A DNA stretch of 64,000 nucleotides from Oscillospiraceae bacterium (GCA_015069015.1 SVJK01000001.1:21846-85845), one strand, 5' to 3'. Shown: positions 30,091 to 40,074, numbered from the stretch's first letter. Notes: generated by a model from the letters alone, not told the origin. Translations and numbers: made by a program.

Positions 30091-30102
30091 CTTTGCCTCT
30101 CC

Positions 30103-30855
30103 TTAAACTTTGTTATATATCCATTTTGCAAAACCGTCATTTACAATATAGTATTCCTGAGTTGACTGCCCAATAGTTATGAGAAGAATGTTATCTGTTA
30201 TCTCATAGGTGCCGGCATACATTTCCTTTACAGGACTACCCTGCCCCGAATCAGTCTTTCCTGAATCTTTCACTATTTCAAGAATGGCGTTGTTGTCACT
30301 GTAGAGATTAATAATCTGCGTGTCACCGCTTTGAGGTGCACGGCTTACAAACATTGACTGCTGAGTTTCGCTTTTAAGATCAATGTCTCCTACAAAATAG
30401 TTTTTCGAGTCAACTATATATCCGTCACAAGCCCACATGGAATCCTGATAGGAACCGCCGCTGTATAGTTTTATTTCGCCGTTTTCAAGTTTCCACTCAC
30501 CGGTGAGTTTTATGTCCTCGCCTGTATCTATACTGTCATTTTTATATGACGGATCAAACCCGCCTGAAAACGTTCCCTCATATTCACCTGTGGGTTCATA
30601 AGTAAATTGATAGTACCAGCCGTCATTTTTATCAACATAGTACCCTGCAAAGGTCTGAGGACTAAGCTCTTTTTCTATTGTTTCAAGGTTTTCTCCGGGT
30701 GTTGCATCTGATGAAGAAAGGTGTTCCATTGCTGTTTGTGTTTTATGGTCACCTTTCTTTTTCACCCTCGGCCCGGTGAGTGAAAGAACAAGGATGAGAG
30801 CTGTTATGAATGCAACTGAAATCACCGATACTGTCACTACTGTTTTTTTGTTCAT
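30103..30855 (-). CDS. Membrane-anchored beta-rich hypothetical protein
   Basis: N-terminal TM; 'TFAGYYVDKNDGWYYQFTYEPTGEYEG...LTGEWKLENGEIKLYSGG'. Confidence 0.6.
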   Translation of the reverse strand: MNKKTVVTVSVISVAFITALILVLSLTGPRVKKKGDHKTQTAMEHLSSSDATPGENLETIEKELSPQTFAGYYVDKNDGWYYQFTYEPTGEYEGTFSGGFDPSYKNDSIDTGEDIKLTGEWKLENGEIKLYSGGSYQDSMWACDGYIVDSKNYFVGDIDLKSETQQSMFVSRAPQSGDTQIINLYSDNNAILEIVKDSGKTDSGQGSPVKEMYAGTYEITDNILLITIGQSTQEYYIVNDGFAKWIYNKV

Positions 30856-30947
30856 TTCTTCTCCCTCCATATTCTTTGCACTTTGCAGTTTTTCCAAAAT
30901 ATTGGGATGTAAAAGTTTCAAATGAATTTTTTACATCCCCATTATAT

Positions 30948-32141
30948 TTATTTTGTGAGAATTACATTTGAAATTCCGGAATCCGTTACATAGAAGAAAG
31001 CAACGCTTCCGCCTATGCTTGCATATATTCCGTCATCTTCAACCTTATAGGTTCCTGCCTGCACATATTCCGGCATTCCTTCGGGTTCATATATAAAATA
31101 TCCGTCACTGTACATACGGATAAAAACTTTCTGTGTTTCACCATAGTTATCCATCTCTATTGAATAAACCGTATAAAACTCATCCGTGGATTTTTCACGC
31201 TCGTAGTAGCATGACATATCAACAAGACCTTTTGAAGTTATTTTGAATTTTCCGATTTCAGTTCCGGTCTCACCAAACAGTTTCAGAAATCCCTCTTCAA
31301 TCTTGAAATATCCATGTTCTGTATCAAAAGCCAGTTCCTGAGATATACCCTTTTCAACATCAAATTCATTAACCCTGTCTTCGTAGCCGTTTGCTTTGAT
31401 AAATCCCTCAAAGTCATCTTTGAGAGAACCTGTTCCTTTTATATATTCGTTATACTGTTCATAAAGATATTCAGTTTCAATGAAGTTCATAATAACCTGA
31501 TCGCGGATTCTTTTCTGAGTCATACCTGACACATATGTTCCGTCATATTCAACAGTATCGATAACAACGTCAGACTCTACCTGTTCTCCGGCTGCCGAAT
31601 CTGCCGCAGAATCAACAATTGTATCATCGGGAATACTTTGCTCAGATGGTGTTGCATTCTGAACACTTTTCTTTTCTGCAGTGAAAGTAAAATACACACC
31701 GTTTACCTGATCGCTGAATGTTCCGTCAAGCTCTTTTGCACTGATGCCGTCGACATCTTTTATTGTGTCCTCCATTACAGCTTCGGAAATCTTTGCGACA
31801 TAATCAACTTTAACTTTGCCGTCTCTTCTCGGTGCAATAAATTTGGTATATACCAAAAATGCAGCCAAAGCAACAAGAATTACAACTAAAACACCGGCAA
31901 TAATTTTGAGAGTTTTATTGTTTTTTCCCTCTTCATCATTATCAGTTTGCACATCAATACTTTCTGAATCTTCCGTATTTTCGTTGATTACTGAATCTTC
32001 CGTATTTTCGTTGATTACTGAATCATCCGTGTTTTCGCTGATTACCGAATCTTCTTCTGCTTCTTGGGGGACATAGCCACAGTAAGGGCAAGTCAACTCC
32101 AAATCATCATATTCTTTTTTACATACAGGACATATTTTCAT
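30948..32141 (-). CDS. Zinc-ribbon, TM, extracellular hypothetical protein
   Basis: 'MKICPVCKKEYDDLELTCPYCGYVP', TM, beta-rich C-terminus. Confidence 0.65.
   Translation of the reverse strand: MKICPVCKKEYDDLELTCPYCGYVPQEAEEDSVISENTDDSVINENTEDSVINENTEDSESIDVQTDNDEEGKNNKTLKIIAGVLVVILVALAAFLVYTKFIAPRRDGKVKVDYVAKISEAVMEDTIKDVDGISAKELDGTFSDQVNGVYFTFTAEKKSVQNATPSEQSIPDDTIVDSAADSAAGEQVESDVVIDTVEYDGTYVSGMTQKRIRDQVIMNFIETEYLYEQYNEYIKGTGSLKDDFEGFIKANGYEDRVNEFDVEKGISQELAFDTEHGYFKIEEGFLKLFGETGTEIGKFKITSKGLVDMSCYYEREKSTDEFYTVYSIEMDNYGETQKVFIRMYSDGYFIYEPEGMPEYVQAGTYKVEDDGIYASIGGSVAFFYVTDSGISNVILTK
31965..32045 (-). repeat. 27-bp coding minisatellite (3 units)
   Basis: tgaatcttccgtattttcgttgattac repeats at 31965, 31992, 32019; encodes (DSVINENTE)n. 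Confidence 0.9.
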
Positions 32142-32287
32142 AGCCAAATTAAATCAACTCCCATAATTTTTTATCTTGCCATCAATTATATCACATATTT
32201 ATCTTTTACACAAGAATATTTATCATTTTACTTGTAAAAAATTTGTTAATTTTTTAATGTACTAATATTAAATATCTGTTACAACAA

Positions 32288-32316
32288 TTGACTATTTTTA
32301 CATGTTGATTTATAAT
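32288..32316 (+). promoter_or_regulatory. Promoter of yqhQ-like gene
   Basis: TTGACT-17-TATAAT. Confidence 0.7.
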
Positions 32317-32378
32317 TGTAGTAGTCGAAAATAGGGGGAGTATGTACTTTTTATAATATTCTCAAACCGGAGGACAAG

Positions 32379-33338
32379 ATGAACAAAAAAAACGAAAATA
32401 AATGTTGTCATATGACTTCCATCGGCGGTCAGGCGGTAATTGAAGGTGTTATGATGAAAGGCCCTTCAAAAATTGCAACCGCAGTGAGAAAATCGAGCGG
32501 TGAAATAGTCATTGATGAAAAGGAAACAAGTTCTTTCATTACAAAATATAAACTTAATAAAATTCCGATTTTAAGAGGTGTCCTTGCCTTTATAGATTCT
32601 ATGGTTACAGGTGTTAAATGTCTTATGTTTTCTGCCGACCAGGTTGACCTTGAAGAAGGTGACTCATCCAATGAGCCCTCAAAATTTGAAAAATGGCTTG
32701 AAGATAAACTCGGCGACAAAATTAAAGACATTGCAATATATTTTGCTGTAGCGGTATCTTTGGTATTCAGCGTTGGACTTTTCATGATTCTCCCAACGGT
32801 TATTGCCGGATTCTTCTCACGATTCATAAGTAACCGTATCGGTTTGAATCTTGTTGAGGGTGCCGTGAAAATCAGTATTTTCCTTTTATACCTTTGGGGC
32901 GTGTCCCATATGAGTGATATTAAAAGAGTTTTTGAATATCACGGTGCTGAACACAAAACCATAGCGGCATATGAAGCAGGAGTGGAACTCACCCCTGAAA
33001 ATGCAAAAAAATACAGTCGCCTTCACCCAAGATGCGGCACAAGTTTTCTTTTAATCGTTATGGTCATAAGCATACTTATGTTTTCTCTTTTTTCATGGAA
33101 AAACGTGTGGATACGCATAGGATACAGACTTTTGCTTCTCCCGGTAGTTGCAGGGGTGTCCTATGAAATCACAAAAATTGCAGGCAAAAAGCCCAATGGA
33201 ATTGTCGGACTTTTGACAAAACCGGGGCTGTGGCTCCAGAAGCTCACAACAAGAGAGCCTGATGAGAGTCAACTTGAAGTTGCAATAGTTGCAATGAAAG
33301 CTGTTATTCCCGAAAACAAAGAAGATGACAAATGGTGA
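32379..33338 (+). CDS. DUF1385 / YqhQ-like membrane protein
   Basis: 'GGQAVIEGVMMKGPSKIATAVRKSSGEI...YHGAEHKTIAAYEAG...SRLHPRCGTSFLL'. Confidence 0.92.
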   Translation: MNKKNENKCCHMTSIGGQAVIEGVMMKGPSKIATAVRKSSGEIVIDEKETSSFITKYKLNKIPILRGVLAFIDSMVTGVKCLMFSADQVDLEEGDSSNEPSKFEKWLEDKLGDKIKDIAIYFAVAVSLVFSVGLFMILPTVIAGFFSRFISNRIGLNLVEGAVKISIFLLYLWGVSHMSDIKRVFEYHGAEHKTIAAYEAGVELTPENAKKYSRLHPRCGTSFLLIVMVISILMFSLFSWKNVWIRIGYRLLLLPVVAGVSYEITKIAGKKPNGIVGLLTKPGLWLQKLTTREPDESQLEVAIVAMKAVIPENKEDDKW

Positions 33339-34174
33339 TTTTAAAAGATGTATTAAAATCCTGTGCAGATATTTTGAAAAACAGCGTTCCGTCACCTTTT
33401 ATGGAAGCACAAATTCTTTTGGGACACGTCCTTTCAAAAGACAGTCTGTACATTAAAACCCATCCCGATATTCCTGTCGACTCTCAAGATGAGAAAAAGG
33501 CATATTCCCTTTGCAAAAGAAGAGCAAAGGGCGAGCCTGTCGCATATATCACGGGAATAAAGGAATTTATGTCTCTTGAATTTGAGGTTTGTCCCGCAGT
33601 TCTTATTCCGCGTCCTGACACAGAAATAATAACTGAATATATAATTGAAAAATATTCCGATTCAAGCATTGCAGTTTTAGACCTTTGTACAGGTTCGGGA
33701 GCAATTTCGGTGTCACTTGCAAAATATATGAAAAACGCTCGCATTACAGCAACCGACATAAGCCCCGATGCAATCAGGGTTGCAAAAAGAAACGCAAAAA
33801 GAAATCAGGTGGAGGAAAAAATTGATTTTCTCATAAAAGATGCCATCTGGGATTATGATTTTAAAAACAAATTTGATGTGGTGGTTTCAAATCCGCCATA
33901 TATTGAAACTTCCTGCATATCATCACTTATGAGGGATGTTTCAGAATTCGAGCCAAAACTTGCTCTTGACGGTGGAGAGGACGGGCTTATATTTTATAAA
34001 AAAATCGTCAATAATATAAAAAAGATATTAAAGTGTGGCGGAGAACTTATTTTCGAAATCGGATACAATCAGGGGAATGCAGTTTCTGACATTATGAAAA
34101 ATGAATTCTCGCACATTCTCGTTACAAAAGATTATGCAGGACAAGACAGAATGGTGACAGGTCAGCTGATATAG
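33332..34174 (+). CDS. prmC: Peptide chain release factor N5-glutamine methyltransferase
   Basis: 'AVLIPRPDTEIITEY...VLDLCTGSGAISVSLAK...VSNPPYIE'. Confidence 0.93.
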   Translation: MVILKDVLKSCADILKNSVPSPFMEAQILLGHVLSKDSLYIKTHPDIPVDSQDEKKAYSLCKRRAKGEPVAYITGIKEFMSLEFEVCPAVLIPRPDTEIITEYIIEKYSDSSIAVLDLCTGSGAISVSLAKYMKNARITATDISPDAIRVAKRNAKRNQVEEKIDFLIKDAIWDYDFKNKFDVVVSNPPYIETSCISSLMRDVSEFEPKLALDGGEDGLIFYKKIVNNIKKILKCGGELIFEIGYNQGNAVSDIMKNEFSHILVTKDYAGQDRMVTGQLI

Positions 34175-34539
34175 GATTCCATATAGAGACAAAGTTCCTC
34201 ATAACTTGAGGCATATATTCCGTCAGTGAGCTTTGAAACCTCGCTGTTTTCAATCAAAGTGGATGAAAAGAGAAAGCTTTTTAAAAGAGTTTTGTCTTCT
34301 CCTTTTATCTTATAGGCACAAAGCTTTTCATTTTCAAGAACAAGAAGGTATTTTTCATTCTCTTTATCCTGAGTATCACCCGTATCACTGCTTTGTCCGG
34401 AAATACTGCCGTAGCCTTTTCCCACTTCGCGTTCGGGAATTGCCGTATTTTTGGGTTCCTCCGCTACTTGCCACATAAAGGTAAATCCAACACCCAACAT
34501 AAGACATACGGAGCATATTATAAAAACTTTTTTTATCAT
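34162..34539 (-). CDS. Small exported protein, BofC C-terminal-domain-like
   Basis: TM plus 'EKYLLVLENEKLCAYKIKGEDKTLLKS...TDGIYASSYEELCLYMESY'. Confidence 0.45.
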   Translation of the reverse strand: MIKKVFIICSVCLMLGVGFTFMWQVAEEPKNTAIPEREVGKGYGSISGQSSDTGDTQDKENEKYLLVLENEKLCAYKIKGEDKTLLKSFLFSSTLIENSEVSKLTDGIYASSYEELCLYMESYIS

Positions 34540-34606
34540 TTTATTATCACCTGTGTATATTGTTTTATAAATTCACATAAATTATTCAGCCGGAGATGAT
34601 GGTTTT

Positions 34607-36985
34607 ATGAAGAAACTTGACAGCATCAGATCTAATCAAAGTTTACGTCAAAGCAAAAGTGAATCAAAGAAAATCAAAAAAGAAAAATCCCGCAGACGGG
34701 CGGGAACCGGATTCAGGATTTTTGTTATTGCCCTTAAAATCCTTTCTGTTCTTATGCTTGTTGCGCTAATAGGCGGTGCTATGTGGTTTTATTCTCTTTT
34801 TGATTTTTCTTTCGGAGATGATTTCACTGCATTTGATATGCGTCTGTCTTCAACCATTTATTACACGGATAAATACGGTAACCTGATTGAGTATGAACAG
34901 TTCAAATCATCCGAAAAACGAATCTGGGTTGACATTGAAGACGTACCTAAGGATTTGCAGAATGCATTTGTTGCAATTGAAGACGAAAGATTCTATTCTC
35001 ACAGCGGTGTTGATTTGAAAAGAACACTCGGTGCAGCTATAAATGTATTTATAAAAGGTGACTCTTCCTATGGTGGAAGTTCAATCACACAACAGCTTGT
35101 AAAAAATATTACCAAAGACAACGAACGAACCAATGCAAGAAAACTTCGTGAGATTACAAGAGCAATTGTTCTTGAGTCCAAGATGGATAAAGATCAGATT
35201 CTTGAAATGTATATGAATTCCATATACTTAAGTCAGGGTGTTCACGGTGTGCAAGCTGCTTCTAATGTGTATTTCGGAAAAGATGTAAGTGAACTTTCTC
35301 TGGCAGAGTGTGCGTGTATTGCGGGAATTACACAATATCCCACCACATATGATCCTATTGTAAATCCCAAAAACAACAAGAAAAAACAACTTTTGGTTCT
35401 CGGAAAGATGTTGGAACTCGGATATATAAACAATGAACAGTACAACAATGCCGCATCGGAAGAACTTGTGTTCGAAAATCCCGAAAATCATAAGGATGAT
35501 TTCACGGATGATCAGCAGTCATATTTTGCAGACTACATCTTCGAGCAGGCAAAAGCAGATCTTATGAAAGAATTTGATTATACTGAGCAGTTTGCGGAAG
35601 ATCTCCTTTGCAACGGTGGTCTAAAAATATATGCAACAGTCGATCCTGAAATTCAGACAATAATGGAAGAATATTACGAAAACGATTCAAACTTCCCAAA
35701 CCTTGGCGGAAGTGATTTACTCCAGTCCGCAATGGTTGTGATTGAACCCTCATCAGGCGAAATCAAAGGCATTGTCGGAGGAAGAGGAAAAAAAGACGGA
35801 CTCAGAGTTTTAAACCGTGCAAGCATGAGTAAACGTCAGCCGGGTTCTTCCATAAAACCAATTGCAGTGTATGCTCCGGCTCTTGAAGAAAATGTTATCA
35901 ATCTTTCATCATACATCGGTAACTCAAAAATCACAATCGGCTCATGGACACCTAAAAATTCAAACGGCAACTATACAGCACCGGTTCCGGTCAAAACAGC
36001 AGTTGCCTGGTCATACAATGTTCCGGCTGTAAATGTACTTAAAGAAATGGGCATAGATGTTGCTTTTGATTACCTGAAAAACAAGCTTCATATAAGCTCA
36101 CTGGTAGACTCTGTTACAAGAAATGGCAAAGAGTATTCAGATAAAAATCTATCCTTGGCTCTTGGCGGTTTAACTGACGGTGCAACACCCCTTGAAATGA
36201 CAGCAGCATATGCCGCTATTGCAAACGGCGGAACATATATAGAACCGACATCCTACACCAAAATTTATGACAGAAACGGCAAACTTTTTTATGAGAAAAA
36301 ACAACATAAGAACAAGGCATTTTCAAAAGAAACAGCCTTTTTAACACATCAGTTACTTTTTGGTGTTACCTCATCGGGAACTGCAGCAGGCTCAAAAATC
36401 GGTCAGAATGACACCTGCGGAAAAACAGGTACCACAGATAAAAACATGGACAAATGGTTCATTGGATATACACCTCATTACTGTGCAGGTGTATGGTTTG
36501 GTTATGACAAACCCAAAGCTGTAAATACCGGTACAAACCCATCCATAACCGTTTGGAAAAATATTATGACAAAAATTCATGATGGGTTGGAGCCTGAAAC
36601 TTTTGATGTACCAAAGGGAATAGTTAAGGCAAAGGTATGTCCGTATACAGGAATGTATGAATCATATTCTGCACAGACCGAATATGCCAACGACAAATTT
36701 CTGACAGGCTATTGTGGTGGAAAAAATCACTCGAAATATGTTGGATGGACAAAAGATGCTCCAATTTATTCAAGCAGCACCAAAGATGATGACGAAGAAA
36801 AGAATCCTGAAGAAGAGGAATCTGAAAACAAAAACGAAAATGGTGAAGCTCCGGAAAATGAGGGCGAAGGCAACACAGGTTCAGAACCTGAATCTCCTGC
36901 TCCTGAAAATCCCACGCAAGAGCCTGCCGATACTCCAAATCCACCTTCTGCTCCTGCAGAGCCCACAGATATTCCGCATATATAG
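34607..36985 (+). CDS. Class A penicillin-binding protein (PBP1A-like)
   Basis: Transglycosylase 'AFVAIEDERFYSHSGVDLKRTLGAA...GGSSITQQLVKN' and transpeptidase 'RQPGSSIKPIAVY...CGKTGTT'; acidic Pro-rich tail. Confidence 0.95.
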   Translation: MKKLDSIRSNQSLRQSKSESKKIKKEKSRRRAGTGFRIFVIALKILSVLMLVALIGGAMWFYSLFDFSFGDDFTAFDMRLSSTIYYTDKYGNLIEYEQFKSSEKRIWVDIEDVPKDLQNAFVAIEDERFYSHSGVDLKRTLGAAINVFIKGDSSYGGSSITQQLVKNITKDNERTNARKLREITRAIVLESKMDKDQILEMYMNSIYLSQGVHGVQAASNVYFGKDVSELSLAECACIAGITQYPTTYDPIVNPKNNKKKQLLVLGKMLELGYINNEQYNNAASEELVFENPENHKDDFTDDQQSYFADYIFEQAKADLMKEFDYTEQFAEDLLCNGGLKIYATVDPEIQTIMEEYYENDSNFPNLGGSDLLQSAMVVIEPSSGEIKGIVGGRGKKDGLRVLNRASMSKRQPGSSIKPIAVYAPALEENVINLSSYIGNSKITIGSWTPKNSNGNYTAPVPVKTAVAWSYNVPAVNVLKEMGIDVAFDYLKNKLHISSLVDSVTRNGKEYSDKNLSLALGGLTDGATPLEMTAAYAAIANGGTYIEPTSYTKIYDRNGKLFYEKKQHKNKAFSKETAFLTHQLLFGVTSSGTAAGSKIGQNDTCGKTGTTDKNMDKWFIGYTPHYCAGVWFGYDKPKAVNTGTNPSITVWKNIMTKIHDGLEPETFDVPKGIVKAKVCPYTGMYESYSAQTEYANDKFLTGYCGGKNHSKYVGWTKDAPIYSSSTKDDDEEKNPEEEESENKNENGEAPENEGEGNTGSEPESPAPENPTQEPADTPNPPSAPAEPTDIPHI

Positions 36986-37065
36986 ATGATTTAACTATTT
37001 TTGTATGGCATACGCAAATATGGCGTGATTTGATGCGGCAAAAGGCATAATCTGTATCCGGGAAT

Positions 37066-37121
37066 CGTGCGTTATTTGATATATCTTATCCCGCAAACTA
37101 AGTTATGCGAAATTTCCTATA
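37066..37121 (-). repeat. Dispersed repeat, copy B (may extend to ~37000)
   Basis: Reverse complement tataggaaatttcgcataacttagtttgcgggataagatatatcaaataacgcacg aligns with 21555-21612. Confidence 0.8.
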
Positions 37122-37125
37122 GAAA

Positions 37126-37166
37126 AAACCGAAACAAACACTTTTCGTGAATGTTTCGGTTTTTTT
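37126..37166. terminator. Terminator hairpin
   Basis: aaaaaccgaaacaaacac / gtgaatgtttcggttttttt; downstream of minus-strand DUF805-like gene. Confidence 0.75.
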
Positions 37167-37170
37167 ATTT

Positions 37171-37713
37171 TCATTCTGTTTCTTTTGGATTTGGGCCGTA
37201 CATATTATAACCCGGCATACTGTCTTTTGTCATAAAATACAGTATTACAATTGACCCAACGGGAAAAAGCGTCATTGCAGCCCATATTCCGTTCATTCCT
37301 ATGTCATGGAGTCTGCGTACCGTGAGGGTGAGTTGCGGAAATAGGATTACAAGAGTATATACCATATAAACATATTCCGTTATATGTGCAACTGTTTCAT
37401 AGGTTTCCGTTTTAAATGCAGGTCCAAACTCCGGCATGAACGCCGGAACAAGTATCGCCATCATTATAAACCTGATAATAAAATCCATAAGATATGCATA
37501 CCAATACTCGCTGCGTCTGCTTCTCGACCGATAATCCGTTGCCTTTTTAAACATACTTACATATGCAGTCCACGGATTGTATTTTATATGAGTATATCCC
37601 CCATTTTGTCCGTTTGATGGTGTCCTCATATCGCCTCCGCACATCGGGCAGACAAGGGCATATGGCTCAGATGTATATCCGCATCTTGTACATTTTGAAA
37701 ATAAATTTTCCAT
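37171..37713 (-). CDS. Zinc-ribbon + DUF805-like membrane protein
   Basis: 'CTRCGYTSEPYALVCPMCGGD', 'RSRRSEYWYAYLMDFIIRFI...LTVRRLHDIGMNG'. Confidence 0.85.
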   Translation of the reverse strand: MENLFSKCTRCGYTSEPYALVCPMCGGDMRTPSNGQNGGYTHIKYNPWTAYVSMFKKATDYRSRSRRSEYWYAYLMDFIIRFIMMAILVPAFMPEFGPAFKTETYETVAHITEYVYMVYTLVILFPQLTLTVRRLHDIGMNGIWAAMTLFPVGSIVILYFMTKDSMPGYNMYGPNPKETE

Positions 37714-37717
37714 AATA

Positions 37718-38458
37718 TTAAAACTCCTCCGCACCGGGTTTGTATGAAGGCATAAGCTGAAGTTTAAAAAGATTTCTTTCATGAAGATAATCTATTCTCT
37801 TTTTTGTTTCCTCATTATCCATTTTTCCCGTACGAATGTATATATCAAGCTCGGCATAAGTGAAACCGAGATTTTCTTCATCTGTTTTTCCGCAAAGTCC
37901 GTCTATGGGTGTTTTATCAACCAAATCTGCAGGAAGTCCCAAAACGTGACCTATCTTTTTGACTTCTGTTACTGTAAGATTTGAAAGAGGTGAAAAGTCA
38001 CCTGCGGCATCACCATATCTTGTGGAATATCCAACCCAGTCCTCAGAGAGGTTGCAGGTGTTCGCAACTCTTCCGTTAAGACTTTGTGACACGGCATAAA
38101 GCACTGTCATTCTGATGCGGGGCGGCATGTTGATCTTTGTTTGACTTGAAATTTCAAGTTCACGGGGCAAGGAACTTGAAAAAGCATTTTGAATCTCTTT
38201 GATGTTGACCGTATAACTCTTTATATCCAAATGTTCTATAAGCTTTTTTGAACAATCAATGTCAAATTGTTCTCCGCACGGCATCATAACGCCAACCACT
38301 CTGTCTTTTCCGAGAGCCTCAACGCAAAGTGCTGCCACAACAGAGCTGTCTTTACCGCCTGATATTCCTACTACAGCATTTGAATCTTTCCCATTTTTCT
38401 CGAAAAATTCTCTGATCCAACTAACACATTCATTCTTAATTTTTAATGCGTCAAACAT
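37718..38458 (-). CDS. nadE: NH3-dependent NAD+ synthase
   Basis: 'AVVGISGGKDSSVVAALCVEALG...NTCNLSEDWVGYSTRYGDAAGDFSPLSNLTVTEV'. Confidence 0.93.
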   Translation of the reverse strand: MFDALKIKNECVSWIREFFEKNGKDSNAVVGISGGKDSSVVAALCVEALGKDRVVGVMMPCGEQFDIDCSKKLIEHLDIKSYTVNIKEIQNAFSSSLPRELEISSQTKINMPPRIRMTVLYAVSQSLNGRVANTCNLSEDWVGYSTRYGDAAGDFSPLSNLTVTEVKKIGHVLGLPADLVDKTPIDGLCGKTDEENLGFTYAELDIYIRTGKMDNEETKKRIDYLHERNLFKLQLMPSYKPGAEEF

Positions 38459-38524
38459 TATGTTCACCTCAAACTATGATAGTTAAAATTATAATAAAGA
38501 TTGTAGCATAAATGAGAACCCGTG

Positions 38525-38716
38525 TCAAATGGAATCATATTTTTTCATTAGTTCCTTATAGAATTTACATATTTTAAAATTCCAACTATTGCAGTGCATA
38601 CTGAGCCAGCAGGCCCTGTCTTCAGGCGAAGGAAAGTGTATGACCTTTGCCTCGCACACAAGTTGTTTGTTTTTCATATCCACATAAAAGGGACATTTAG
38701 CGTAATATTTCATCAT
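38525..38716 (-). CDS. Cys-rich small phage-type hypothetical protein
   Basis: 63 aa, 'CPFYVDMKNKQLVCEAKVIHFPSPEDRACWLSMHCNSWNFKICKFY'. Confidence 0.55.
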   Translation of the reverse strand: MMKYYAKCPFYVDMKNKQLVCEAKVIHFPSPEDRACWLSMHCNSWNFKICKFYKELMKKYDSI

Positions 38717-38723
38717 ATCCCCC

Positions 38724-39065
38724 TTACCGGATCTTGTGAAGGCTTATGTATCTTCCGTAGGTTATTCCTTCTTCTTTACTTTTTGTTACCGCATCATAGA
38801 GCGTAACTTTCATAGGAATATGCTTTACATTTTTGTATACATAACCAAGTTCTTTCATATAATTCTTTCTGCACTCCTCACGGCAGAATTTTTTTCTTCG
38901 TCCAGATGTGAACTTTTCTGCACACCATTGGCAAAGATACATTTTTTCTTTTTTTGCTTTTTTCTTTGAATAAAGATATGCACATCTTTTTTTGCAAAAT
39001 TTTCTTGCATTTTTATCTGTGGTAAACTCCTTTTTGCAATATGGACATATTTTTATCTGTTTCAT
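38724..39065 (-). CDS. Zinc-finger small protein (two CxxC motifs), phage-type
   Basis: 'ICPYCKKEFTTDKNARKFCKKRCAYLYSKKK...CQWCAEKFTSGRRKKFCREECRKNY'. Confidence 0.65.
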   Translation of the reverse strand: MKQIKICPYCKKEFTTDKNARKFCKKRCAYLYSKKKAKKEKMYLCQWCAEKFTSGRRKKFCREECRKNYMKELGYVYKNVKHIPMKVTLYDAVTKSKEEGITYGRYISLHKIR

Positions 39066-39074
39066 TGTACCTCC

Positions 39075-39176
39075 TTAGATCGATGCTTCAATAACACATC
39101 CCAGCATATACATACCGAGAGTGAACGCCATTAAAACCTTCTCGTTTCTGAAAAGTAATCCTACTTTTTGTTTCAT
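39075..39176 (-). CDS. 33-aa small hydrophobic peptide
   Basis: MKQKVGLLFRNEKVLMAFTLGMYMLGCVIEASI*; ggaagga RBS; divergent from repressor; not in supplied ORF track. Confidence 0.5.
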   Translation of the reverse strand: MKQKVGLLFRNEKVLMAFTLGMYMLGCVIEASI

Positions 39177-39288
39177 ATGAAACACATCCTTCCATGTAAA
39201 TTACTGATTTTTCTCTCTGACACACAATGCCCGTGTCAATAATGTTTCGATATCGACACATTTATATTAACACGGTTTTGTGTCTTTG

Positions 39289-39341
39289 TCAACACATTTT
39301 TTCAAAAAAGTGTTGATTTTTTTAAAATTTTGTGTTATGAT
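39289..39341 (+). promoter_or_regulatory. Repressor promoter with overlapping inverted-repeat operator
   Basis: TTGATT-17-TATGAT (39313-39341); TCAACAC(39289-39295)...GTGTTGA(39310-39316) inverted repeat over the -35. Confidence 0.65.
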
Positions 39342-39370
39342 AGATACAAACAAAGGAAAGGAAGGGTCAA

Positions 39371-40009
39371 ATGGCAACTCTCGGAGAAAGAATTAAGGAA
39401 CTCAGAAAACAAAACGGATATACCCAGACAGAATTCATTAATATTTTAAAAGATAAATATGATTTAAAGGCAGACAGAGTGATGCTCAGTAAGTGGGAAT
39501 GTTCAAAACAAACTCCCTACATTGAAACACAGAAATGCATAGCAGATGCATTCGGTGTTACTCTTGACTATCTCAACGGAATTGAAACAAAACCCAATTT
39601 GAAACTCAAAAACGTGTCACCTGCAGTTGAAACAAAAATCCCCATGTATGGTAAAATTGCCTGTGGTTCACCCATTGAATGTAATTCTGATTTTGACATC
39701 GAAACCATCAGTGGAGGAAAAGTTGACGGAGATTTTTGCGTCATTGCAAGGGGCGACAGCATGATAAATGCCCGCATTTTTGACGGCGATATTGTCACAA
39801 TAAGAAGACAAAGCACCGTTTCAGATGGTGAAATTGCCGCTGTTGCTATAGGTGATGAGGCAACACTTAAAAGAGTGTATCACATTGAAAACGGTGTTAT
39901 GCTGGTCGCAGAAAACCCTGCATACAAACCCATGGTATTTGTGGGCGAAGAATGTGCAAATGTTGTGATTCTCGGAAAAGCCGTTTCCATGCACACAATT
40001 CTTTCATAA
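39371..40009 (+). CDS. XRE-HTH + S24 peptidase (LexA/CI-like) repressor
   Basis: HTH 'LGERIKELRKQNGYTQTEF'; 'KIACGSPIE' cleavage-type site; 'ARGDSMINARIFDGDIV' Ser and 'EATLKRVY' Lys. Confidence 0.92.
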   Translation: MATLGERIKELRKQNGYTQTEFINILKDKYDLKADRVMLSKWECSKQTPYIETQKCIADAFGVTLDYLNGIETKPNLKLKNVSPAVETKIPMYGKIACGSPIECNSDFDIETISGGKVDGDFCVIARGDSMINARIFDGDIVTIRRQSTVSDGEIAAVAIGDEATLKRVYHIENGVMLVAENPAYKPMVFVGEECANVVILGKAVSMHTILS

Positions 40010-40044
40010 TACATTTCGTAAAAAAACAAATTAATAATTCCAAA

Positions 40045-40074
40045 AACCCCTGAAACAACTGCGTTTCAGGGGTT
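40045..40074 (+). terminator. Intrinsic terminator after repressor gene
   Basis: aacccctgaaac-aactgc-gtttcaggggtt. Confidence 0.85.
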
